Shown: one piece after another, positions 16,092 through 22,837 of the stretch
Position numbering within the stretch: the stretch's first letter is position 1
Layout: each line of letters opens with the position of its first letter
DNA from: Fidelibacterota bacterium
GTDB lineage: Bacteria > Fidelibacterota > Marinisomatia > Marinisomatales > TCS55
NCBI GenBank assembly: GCA_002713385.1
Contig: PAWC01000057.1
Location: forward strand, 5,555-32,308
Direction: 5' to 3'
Length of the DNA: 26,754 bases
Program-made: the position numbers and the translations under genes
Notes under the pieces: generated by a model
What the model saw: the letters and a program-made list of their open reading frames with translations, nothing else
What the model was told of the DNA's origin: nothing
Database searches by the model: none

Positions 16092-17711
16092 TCAGTCCTT
16101 AAAGGTCCAGTGAATGCCAAAAGACACCAGTCGTCCCATGGGAGGAAATGTTGAATTATGCTGAATCAGGAAATCACCTTCCTGTTTGTCAGGAAACATC
16201 TTTAATGCAAACGGTTCAATTGCCTGGAGAATATTGCGGACTGACCATGTTATAGTCATGGTGGATATGGTTGCGGATACATCAAAATTAAGTAGCCAAA
16301 TATCTGATAGATTTAAAGATGTTCCGGCATTTTCTAAAGAAACTCCATCTAAAGGTGATAACAAATTTGATTCTTTTCTGTTTAATAATCCTTCACCATA
16401 CAAATTAGCAGATAAATCAAATCGATTAAAAAAATGTTCTTTTTTATAAGCTAATTGAAATTGTATTTTTTTACCGATTTTATCCGATAAGTAAAAATTC
16501 CCTTTTTGTAAAGAATATGATCCTTTAAATGACAGTTGTTTATATAAAACCAATTGGTTGAATAATTCAACTGTGGAATAATAACCACGTTCAACACTGT
16601 TAATTTTACTCACACCATTATAATAATTTATTCCTGTCTTTACATTTTTGAATTCCGCGTTTATGGACAAAACACCTCTAATAAATCTCTCGATCAGGTC
16701 ATTATGATTTGCTTCCCAGATGTGAATGTGAGTTGGTCTATATTGTTCACTGAATTCTGTATTGATAGATAAGAATTTCCATGAATTAGAATATTCGACT
16801 GAAATATTCCTGTATGTTTCATCACTGGAAAAATACGATCCACCGAAGGAGGCATTAATCCTTTTCCATTTTACTCTTGCGTAAGTCACAGCCCAGTCTA
16901 TTTCCCTTTGGACCGTATCCGTCTTGCTGATGGACTGCGTATTTAAGTCCATCCCCAAGGATGTGGAAAAACCTTCAATATTAAAACCATCCAATTCTTG
17001 TTTCCACATCCTCCGGCTTATGAATTGTTTTTTCCTGTCTCCATACCATGAGGCATCTATACGGCGCCATTGCTGGAAAAGAGCAAAATGAGATGTCCAT
17101 TGCAGCTTTTCCCCAGGCGATCTTGTAATGATTCCAGCGGTCAAAATTTCGTCTTCCAGCAGACCATTCACTGCTCCTGAATCTGGCAAACCTAATTCTG
17201 TTACCAGCCGTGCAGTTGAAGCGTCAATTAACCATCCTTTATTTTCTGATCTATAATCCACTTTAAAAGTTTGTTGCAGCGGAGATGTATTTCCCTTCGG
17301 GTGAAAAAACTGACCCTCCCTACCTGCATAACTCCGTTTAAACCCATGTAAGCCAACGGATCTTCCTGGTGTTTTAAAATCAGCATCTATTGCCAGGCGA
17401 TCATAATTATAATCTCCCCTTTCGTAATCTAGGATTGTTGTTGTGGAAGTGGTATCCGGTAATTGGTATATAGTGAGCGGTATCAGGTGTGTGCCGGCGG
17501 GTTGAAAAAGTGCAGATATAGCATTTCCGTATCGTACGGGATAATGTGTATAGGTACCGTCAAATAACAGGGGTCCAGACGTCCAGTCTGAATTCCAGAA
17601 TAACCTCCCACCCACAGTTGAAATACCAAATTGCCCGCTCCAATCAAAGGGCAGGTTATATGTTTGACCAATCAATAATGATGAAAACAGGAAAGAATTT
17701 AATAGTCTCAT
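16092..17711 (-). CDS. Plug-less outer-membrane beta-barrel protein of unknown function
   Basis: 539 residues with an N-terminal signal-like segment (MRLLNSFLFSSLLIGQ). The rest is alternating aromatic and polar strands, such as WLIDASTARLVTEL, FEQ-type turns, and a final strand RLVSFGIHWTFKD ending like an outer-membrane porin or TonB barrel. I see no plug, CarboxypepD or TonB-box region, so it is not a standard receptor. Its ATG overlaps the stop of the ECF S-component gene (ATGA), so the two are co-translated, and it converges on the cobalamin receptor. A role in corrinoid passage across the outer membrane is an inference from context only. Base composition is mosaic: lines I counted at 16381-16500 are near 22% G+C, against about 45-47% near both ends of the gene. 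Confidence 0.75.
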   Translation of the reverse strand: MRLLNSFLFSSLLIGQTYNLPFDWSGQFGISTVGGRLFWNSDWTSGPLLFDGTYTHYPVRYGNAISALFQPAGTHLIPLTIYQLPDTTSTTTILDYERGDYNYDRLAIDADFKTPGRSVGLHGFKRSYAGREGQFFHPKGNTSPLQQTFKVDYRSENKGWLIDASTARLVTELGLPDSGAVNGLLEDEILTAGIITRSPGEKLQWTSHFALFQQWRRIDASWYGDRKKQFISRRMWKQELDGFNIEGFSTSLGMDLNTQSISKTDTVQREIDWAVTYARVKWKRINASFGGSYFSSDETYRNISVEYSNSWKFLSINTEFSEQYRPTHIHIWEANHNDLIERFIRGVLSINAEFKNVKTGINYYNGVSKINSVERGYYSTVELFNQLVLYKQLSFKGSYSLQKGNFYLSDKIGKKIQFQLAYKKEHFFNRFDLSANLYGEGLLNRKESNLLSPLDGVSLENAGTSLNLSDIWLLNFDVSATISTMTITWSVRNILQAIEPFALKMFPDKQEGDFLIQHNSTFPPMGRLVSFGIHWTFKD

Positions 17712-18232
17712 TTGACGAGAAATTTTGTTATCCTTGGCACACCAATAGCAAAAATGAAGCCATTGGCTATTTGATGCAAAAGTGTAAAGCCAAGCCCTGA
17801 TATATAGAGACCCATAGTCCGGGAAAAATCAAAGCCAGCGCTCACCGGATAGCTTAACGTCGTAAGTGAATCAAAAAAAAACGTAAGGATAAAACCAGCA
17901 ATCCCAACTGTAATGACTTTGTGTAATGAATATTCTCTAATCATAAAAACACCTTGAAGCAACCCACCGACGAAACCCACGCCTGCCATACCAATTATTT
18001 GGGAAATAAATAAGGGCGGAAAACTCAAGCTAGAGCCCATAGGATTCATTCCAGAAAATATCATTTCGGCTGTACCGCCAACGATCAAACCCCACGCTGG
18101 TCCCAAATAAAGCCCTGCTGTAAATATAATTACAGTAATGAGTTCAACGTTGGGAATCATGAGCAATGAAAAACCTGCTCCTATGGCCAGAGCGGCAAAT
18201 ATTGACGCCCGCACCAACTTATTTAGATTCAT
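17708..18232 (-). CDS. ECF transporter S component (substrate-binding subunit), candidate for cobalamin or its precursor
   Basis: 174 residues, almost entirely hydrophobic, with five or six membrane helices (about 8-26, 30-55, 75-95, 105-123, 140-165). The first helix carries the AxxxA pattern (Ala9, Ala13) that S components use to dock on the EcfT scaffold. The GLYLGPAWGLIVGGTAEMI and QIIGMAGVGFVGGLLQG stretches also fit the fold. There is no cysteine, so it is not like the solitary S component BtuM, which relies on one. No EcfA or EcfT gene is in the window, so a shared module would have to be elsewhere. Substrate is inferred from the cobalamin receptor next door. The start overlaps the end of the exoribonuclease gene by 14 bases. 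Confidence 0.75.
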   Translation of the reverse strand: MNLNKLVRASIFAALAIGAGFSLLMIPNVELITVIIFTAGLYLGPAWGLIVGGTAEMIFSGMNPMGSSLSFPPLFISQIIGMAGVGFVGGLLQGVFMIREYSLHKVITVGIAGFILTFFFDSLTTLSYPVSAGFDFSRTMGLYISGLGFTLLHQIANGFIFAIGVPRITKFLVK

Positions 18233-19184
18233 CCATTCCTTTGTACAGGGCAGCGCGGAATATGTTTTTCCTGTCCGTCCATTTACCTTCTTGCTGGTCT
18301 TCTTCCAACGCCAGTTTCATTAGATTCATTTTGGCATCCAAATTATCAATTAAATGTACTAGCAATGCTTCTTCGAAACTGGGCTGCTTCGGGCTCTGCC
18401 ATTCATACCTGCCCTGGTGTGATAAAATAATGTGTCCCAGTTTTTGCTGTAATTCTTCCGGGAATCCTTTGAGACCTGAAATAGTGTCAAGCACCATATC
18501 CCGGCCGATGACGATGTGGCCGATGAAATTGCCGTCATCGGTGTATTCCGCTTCAAGGTCTGCAGAAATCTCAATCAGCTTACCAATATCATGGAGTAAT
18601 ACGCCCGCTATGACCAGATCCTTATCAAGTTTATAAAATGGTGTCAATTTTTCAGCTATTTTAGCCATGGATAAAACATGCTCAAGAAATCCTGATTTGT
18701 AATTGTGATGCATACTAACAGATGCCGGATGGATGAGCAGCTTTTCTTTATTTTCACGATATATGGATGAAACCACTTTCTTCAGATAGAGATTTTTCAT
18801 TTTACCAATGATCTGTACTACTTCCTTCCACATTTTTTTTGGATCATAGGGTGAAGTAGGTACGATCAAAGCAGGGTCATAGCCATAGCGACCATAATGC
18901 TGCACAGACGCTGTATTGATCTTCTTAATGGCCAGTTGATGGCGATCCTGAAAGGTTTCAACATTGCCCTTTACGGCCACAGGATCTCCAGCAGAAAATT
19001 TTTCATTTAATTCATCTACCTTATCCCAGATCTTGGCATGAACCGTTCCGGTGTTATCCCTTAAAACGACATCCAGGTAGAGATCACCGGCACGGGTATG
19101 CCGCAGGTGTTTTTCTACACAGAGATAGAAACCCTGTATGGATGCTCCTTCTTTAAAGGATGATATTTGCGTGATGGACTTCAT
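18219..19184 (-). CDS. YhaM-like 3'-5' exoribonuclease (OB-fold plus HD domain)
   Basis: 321 residues, the size of YhaM. An OB-fold nucleic-acid-binding domain (about 14-90, LDVVLRDNTGTVHAKIWD and VAVKGNVETFQDRHQLAI) is followed by an HD phosphohydrolase domain. In it GFLEHVLSMAKIA contains His169, and VLLHDIGKLIE holds the His198-Asp199 pair; HIILSHQGRYEW comes later. The family degrades RNA, and in some bacteria DNA, from the 3' end using metal ions. It is the first gene of a three-gene run with the S component and barrel, and is divergent from the GNAT gene 46 bp away. The 14-bp overlap suggests co-transcription, not a shared function. Confidence 0.9.
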   Translation of the reverse strand: MKSITQISSFKEGASIQGFYLCVEKHLRHTRAGDLYLDVVLRDNTGTVHAKIWDKVDELNEKFSAGDPVAVKGNVETFQDRHQLAIKKINTASVQHYGRYGYDPALIVPTSPYDPKKMWKEVVQIIGKMKNLYLKKVVSSIYRENKEKLLIHPASVSMHHNYKSGFLEHVLSMAKIAEKLTPFYKLDKDLVIAGVLLHDIGKLIEISADLEAEYTDDGNFIGHIVIGRDMVLDTISGLKGFPEELQQKLGHIILSHQGRYEWQSPKQPSFEEALLVHLIDNLDAKMNLMKLALEEDQQEGKWTDRKNIFRAALYKGMDESK

Positions 19185-19230
19185 AGATTAAACCATACAT
19201 ACATTACTAAAAATAAGTAAACTTGAGTAT

Positions 19231-19710
19231 ATGAAAGTAACATTGGATACAGTCTCATATTCCAACCCGAGTGATCGCAAAATATTGATTTCGTGTTTGA
19301 GTGGCTGGTTCACTAATCCGCGAGAACTGCAGTTTACTGAACCACGTATGACCTATCCCTTTGATTTCAGGAAGTGGTGTTCACAATCGTACAACGAAGA
19401 TAATATTCAATCTTACGTTGTGAAAAAGGATAAATGGATCATCGCTTATTTAAGCGTAAAAGTTATTTATGAAAATAGAAAAGCTCATTTCTTCCACTTA
19501 TTCGTAGATCAGAAATATCGTCAAAAAGGATTAGCAAAAATGCTTCTAGATCATGCAATCCGATTTGTTGAAAAATCGGAATTGAATTATATCACACTCC
19601 ACGTTGCCACAAAAAACGTTCGGGCCAGAAGCATTTACGAACAATTTGGATTTATAGAGATTGGTCAAACCTCTCGGGGCAGTATTAAAATGAAGAAAGA
19701 TTTAGGATGA
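19231..19710 (+). CDS. GNAT family N-acetyltransferase
   Basis: 159 residues. The acetyl-CoA binding motif is clear: LFVDQKYRQKGLAKMLLDHA at about 90-109, with YRQKGLA forming the pyrophosphate loop. NVRARSIYEQFGFIEIG (129-145) is the family's C-terminal signature. The N-terminal third is not diagnostic, so the substrate (protein N-terminus, amine or antibiotic) cannot be told. Monocistronic: divergent from the exoribonuclease and convergent with the iron operon. GAG sits close before the ATG as a weak ribosome site. Confidence 0.88.
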   Translation: MKVTLDTVSYSNPSDRKILISCLSGWFTNPRELQFTEPRMTYPFDFRKWCSQSYNEDNIQSYVVKKDKWIIAYLSVKVIYENRKAHFFHLFVDQKYRQKGLAKMLLDHAIRFVEKSELNYITLHVATKNVRARSIYEQFGFIEIGQTSRGSIKMKKDLG

Positions 19711-19718
19711 TTGGTTGT

Positions 19719-19766
19719 TTGATTAATTGATTGTTCTAACATTCATGCAGTCAATCAATTATTCAA
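19719..19766. repeat. Long AT-rich inverted repeat between convergent genes
   Basis: TTGATTAATTGATTG (19719-19733) pairs with CAATCAATTATTCAA (19752-19766) with one mismatch over 15 positions around an 18-base loop. It lies between the GNAT gene and the end of the iron operon, so it may act as a bidirectional terminator. The stem is poor in G-C and has no clear U-run, so this reading is weak. Confidence 0.4.
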
Positions 19767-19774
19767 TAAGCCAA

Positions 19775-19936
19775 TTAATTTTCAGAGCCTTTTTTCTTTT
19801 TTATCATATCCGGAATTTCACAATCATCACATTTGGGATCAGTATCCCCTTTCTGCCAATTTTTTCTAAAGCGAAAAATTGTATAAAAGACCGCTACCAG
19901 TAAAATGATAATTGCAATAATTGCTTGAAAATCCAA
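19775..19936 (-). CDS. FeoB-associated Cys-rich small membrane protein
   Basis: A 53-residue protein, easily missed because of its size. It starts at a TTG (19936) preceded by GGTGATCC, a good match to the 3' end of the Shine-Dalgarno consensus. One hydrophobic helix (AIIAIIILLVAVFYTIF, about 5-21) is followed by a basic segment, a CDDC pair (Cys36, Cys39) and a Lys-rich tail. This matches the family of small proteins found after feoB, whose function is unclear but which are thought to assist ferrous iron import. The gene begins 25 bp after the feoB stop. An in-frame GTG nine bases upstream is an alternative start. Confidence 0.82.
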   Translation of the reverse strand: MDFQAIIAIIILLVAVFYTIFRFRKNWQKGDTDPKCDDCEIPDMIKKKKGSEN

Positions 19937-19961
19937 ACGGATCACCAGTTACAAATAACCA

Positions 19962-22106
19962 TTAACCAAACCCCAGTATCAATCCGCCTTGATATACAAT
20001 GAAAGAGGCTCCATAGGCTAACCCATTCATGTAAATAATCATAAACAGCGGCCACTTCCACGTATTGGTTTCATTACGGACAATGGCAAACGTCGCCATA
20101 CACTGTGCCGCAAAAACAAAGAAAACCATAAGCGATATTGCAACCAGGGGTGTGTAAATGGGCATTCCAGTTTGCGGATGCTTATCGGACTTCATGGCAT
20201 CTTTCAGTTGCACAACATTATCCGCTTCAGACTCTACATTATAAATAGTCGCCATGGTGCTTACTAATACTTCCCGAGCGGCAAATGAAGTAATCAGACC
20301 AATGCCCAGTTTCCAATCAAAACCCAGCGGCTCAATAATAGGTTCAATCGTGTGTCCAATTTTACTAGCATAACTGGTGCGAATTGGATTTTCATTTATC
20401 GTTGATTCATCCACTTTGGGGAAGGATGCCAAAAACCAAAGGATGATGGAAATAGTCAAAATGATTTTACCGGCATTCACAACAAATAATTTTCCACGGA
20501 TATATACCTGATGGAACACAGACCACCAAAGTGGAGTCCTGTAGGGCGGTAATTCCATTACGAATGATGATTTCCCTTCTACTTTAATGAACAAACTGAA
20601 CACTTTGGCCAGTATAAAAGCGGTAGTTGTTCCTAGGAAATACATCACAACCAATGTCAAACCCTGGAGATTCAAAACACCAAATACTTTTGTCGCAGGA
20701 ATGAATGCGCCAATCATCAGAGTATAAACCGGCAGGCGGGCACTGCAGCTCATGAGCGGCAAAATCAAAATGGTAATCAACCGTTCTTTCCAGCTGTCAA
20801 TCGTACGTGTAGACATGATACCGGGAATTGCACAGGCATAACCACTCATCAGCGGTAGCACTGATCTTCCATGTAGACCTACCATGGTCATGAACCGGTC
20901 CATCATAAAAGCAACACGGGCCATATAACCTGTATCTTCCAGGATCGTCATAAAAAACATGAGAATTAAAATTTGCGGGAGAAAAATGAGAATTGCACCC
21001 ACACCGGCAATGATACCTTCTACAATCAAATCCCGTAACATGCCGGCAGATATCATATTCAAAACCTGATTTCCGACCCAACCTACACCTCGATTAATCC
21101 AATCCATCGGCACCGTTGCCCAGGTAAAAATGGATTGAAAAATAAAATAGAGCAGTAACACAAAAATGGCTGGTCCAACCCATTTATGGGTCAGAAGTCT
21201 GTCAAGGTTTTCACTGTAATTTGCTTCTGCAATCTGCGGATCAATATTGATTTTGGCAGCAGCCAACACACTGTCCAGCCATTCATACCTCAAGGTTGCT
21301 TCCATAATTCTGTGTTTGATACCCGTATCTTCTAATAAGTCCACTGCTGCCTGACGTTTGTCCCGCAATGTATTCATAAACGCTTCATCTGCCGTAAATC
21401 CATTTACCGACATTTCATCATAAATCTCCAGAGTTGACTGGCGAGTGACCAACCGTAATGCCTGGGCTTTGGCTAATCGTTCATTATATCTTAATTGTGA
21501 TTTAAAAATTTCTTCCAATGGATTCAAAACTTTGGAAATATTATCATTCAGAAAAATAGGAAATGGATTTTCCACGAAAGCAGTGTCAATCGATTTTTGC
21601 ACTGCTTCCAGTAATTCTTTTTGGCCCCACTTTTCTATGGCAGACATGGGCACGATAGCTGCAATACCTAGATCATTTGTCAATTTATCAAGATCAATTT
21701 TGATCTCATCTTTTACCATATCCATCATATTTAAAGCGACCACTACAGGGATTCCAAGGTCAGCCAATTGTGTCGTGAGGTATAAATTGCGGCTCAAGTT
21801 CGTCGCATCCACCACAGAAACAATGACACCTGGGGGTTCATGGCCGTGTATCCAATTCAAGACTTGTTCTGTCACAATCCGTTCATCCATGGATTGCGCT
21901 GTCAGGCTATATGTTCCGGGAAGATCCAGGAGGTAAAATTTTGAACCATCAGCAAAACGGGTTTGACCGGTTTTCTTTTCAACCGTAACTCCGGGGTAAT
22001 TGGAAACTTTCTGATTTAATCCAGTAAGCAGATTAAATATGGCAGTTTTGCCGCTATTGGGATTCCCCACAAGTGCGGCCCAGGATGATTGGACTGCTGT
22101 CGTCAT
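19962..22106 (-). CDS. feoB: Ferrous iron transporter FeoB
   Basis: 714 residues. The cytosolic G domain is N-terminal: G1 GNPNSGKT (14-21), G3 DLPG (61-64) and G4 NMMD (126-129), then a helical linker. The C-terminal polytopic membrane region contains the two gate-like halves, with GYACAIPGIMSTRTI and the segment LPLMSCSARLPVYTLMIGAF carrying conserved cysteines, and FAAREVLVSTMATIYNVE. FeoB imports Fe2+ across the inner membrane. The ATG overlaps the feoA stop (ATGA). It is followed by the small Cys-rich protein, and the operon starts with fur under a Fur-like operator. Confidence 0.97.
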   Translation of the reverse strand: MTTAVQSSWAALVGNPNSGKTAIFNLLTGLNQKVSNYPGVTVEKKTGQTRFADGSKFYLLDLPGTYSLTAQSMDERIVTEQVLNWIHGHEPPGVIVSVVDATNLSRNLYLTTQLADLGIPVVVALNMMDMVKDEIKIDLDKLTNDLGIAAIVPMSAIEKWGQKELLEAVQKSIDTAFVENPFPIFLNDNISKVLNPLEEIFKSQLRYNERLAKAQALRLVTRQSTLEIYDEMSVNGFTADEAFMNTLRDKRQAAVDLLEDTGIKHRIMEATLRYEWLDSVLAAAKINIDPQIAEANYSENLDRLLTHKWVGPAIFVLLLYFIFQSIFTWATVPMDWINRGVGWVGNQVLNMISAGMLRDLIVEGIIAGVGAILIFLPQILILMFFMTILEDTGYMARVAFMMDRFMTMVGLHGRSVLPLMSGYACAIPGIMSTRTIDSWKERLITILILPLMSCSARLPVYTLMIGAFIPATKVFGVLNLQGLTLVVMYFLGTTTAFILAKVFSLFIKVEGKSSFVMELPPYRTPLWWSVFHQVYIRGKLFVVNAGKIILTISIILWFLASFPKVDESTINENPIRTSYASKIGHTIEPIIEPLGFDWKLGIGLITSFAAREVLVSTMATIYNVESEADNVVQLKDAMKSDKHPQTGMPIYTPLVAISLMVFFVFAAQCMATFAIVRNETNTWKWPLFMIIYMNGLAYGASFIVYQGGLILGFG

Positions 22107-22324
22107 TGCTGAATCAGGATATTGCGGGCGTCGTCTTGCCGCAGAGATACATGATAATCACGAACTTTCAATTCGATGGGGCCGTTCATGGGAGCCGTTT
22201 TGATGCGGCGGATACGAATACCAGGCAGAATACCCATTTCTACGAGACGGGACTCGAGTTCCATGTCGCCAGTAAAAGAATGCACAGTGGCAATCTCCCC
22301 ATCGATTAAATCAAAGAGCGTCAC
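22103..22324 (-). CDS. feoA: Ferrous iron transport accessory protein FeoA
   Basis: I favour the GTG at 22324, which overlaps the fur stop as GTGA and gives a 73-residue protein starting MTLFDLIDGE, as FeoA usually does. A TTG at 22330 would add two residues but has its purine-rich sequence too close. The SH3-like beta fold is recognisable from LESRLVEMGILPGIRIRRIK and ELKVRDYHVSLRQDDARNILI. FeoA binds FeoB in the cytosol and is needed for Fe2+ uptake. Translationally coupled to both fur and feoB. Confidence 0.93.
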   Translation of the reverse strand: MTLFDLIDGEIATVHSFTGDMELESRLVEMGILPGIRIRRIKTAPMNGPIELKVRDYHVSLRQDDARNILIQQ

Positions 22325-22746
22325 TGGCAATTCTCACATAAACCGAATAATTGATGGATATGGCGCACGAGCTTGAAACCATACTCTTCTGCTACTTCAT
22401 CCTGAAGATTTTCAATCTTATCAACCATAAATTCTTCGATACGGCCGCATTGGATACAAATTATATGGTCATGGTGACGGGCATTGATCTTGTGTTCAAA
22501 TTTGCTGGGACCTACACCTAAATCCAGTTTGCGTACTAAGTTGTTTTTTAAAAGTACATCAATTGTGCGATATACAGTAGCCCTCGATACTGAAACCCCT
22601 TTTTGTTTGATAGCCATATAAATTTCATCTGCTTCACGGTGGTCATCACTGTTGATGATTTCATTCCACACTGCTTCTCTCTGGCTTGTAAAACGTAAAC
22701 CTTCATTATGGAGAATTTTCTTTAATCTTTTTAGACCTTTAGACAT
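22321..22746 (-). CDS. fur: Fur family transcriptional regulator
   Basis: 141 residues. The N-terminal winged helix has the recognition helix VSRATVYRTIDVLLKNNLV (53-71). The C-terminal half has the metal and dimer segments: HHDHIICIQCG with His91, His92, His94 and the C97xxC100 pair, and the terminal C137xxC140. Such cysteine pairs form the structural zinc site. Fur, Zur and PerR share this fold, but the direct coupling to feoA and feoB makes iron sensing most likely. AAGGA lies seven bases before the ATG, and a Fur-like palindrome sits at 22759-22775, so it probably represses its own operon when iron is plentiful. Confidence 0.94.
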   Translation of the reverse strand: MSKGLKRLKKILHNEGLRFTSQREAVWNEIINSDDHREADEIYMAIKQKGVSVSRATVYRTIDVLLKNNLVRKLDLGVGPSKFEHKINARHHDHIICIQCGRIEEFMVDKIENLQDEVAEEYGFKLVRHIHQLFGLCENCQ

Positions 22747-22758
22747 AATTTTTCCTTA

Positions 22759-22775
22759 TTGAGATTGAGTCTCAA
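22759..22775. promoter_or_regulatory. Fur-family operator ahead of fur-feoAB
   Basis: TTGAGATTGAGTCTCAA is an 8-1-8 palindrome with seven of eight pairs matched. Its 15-base core is close to the 7-1-7 Fur box form TGAGAATnATTCTCA. It begins 13 bases before the fur ATG, where repressor binding would block transcription of the whole iron operon. I could not place the promoter hexamers with confidence. Confidence 0.7.
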
Positions 22776-22837
22776 AGAAATTAAGGACGAATTTATTTTC
22801 TTGAAAGGAAATTGTAACTGGGGTTTTTATAAGCGGA

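Noticed and set aside
21445..21936. A 163-codon open frame opposite feoB.
   Set aside because: Antisense shadow of the conserved G domain and linker of feoB; composition does not look like a protein.
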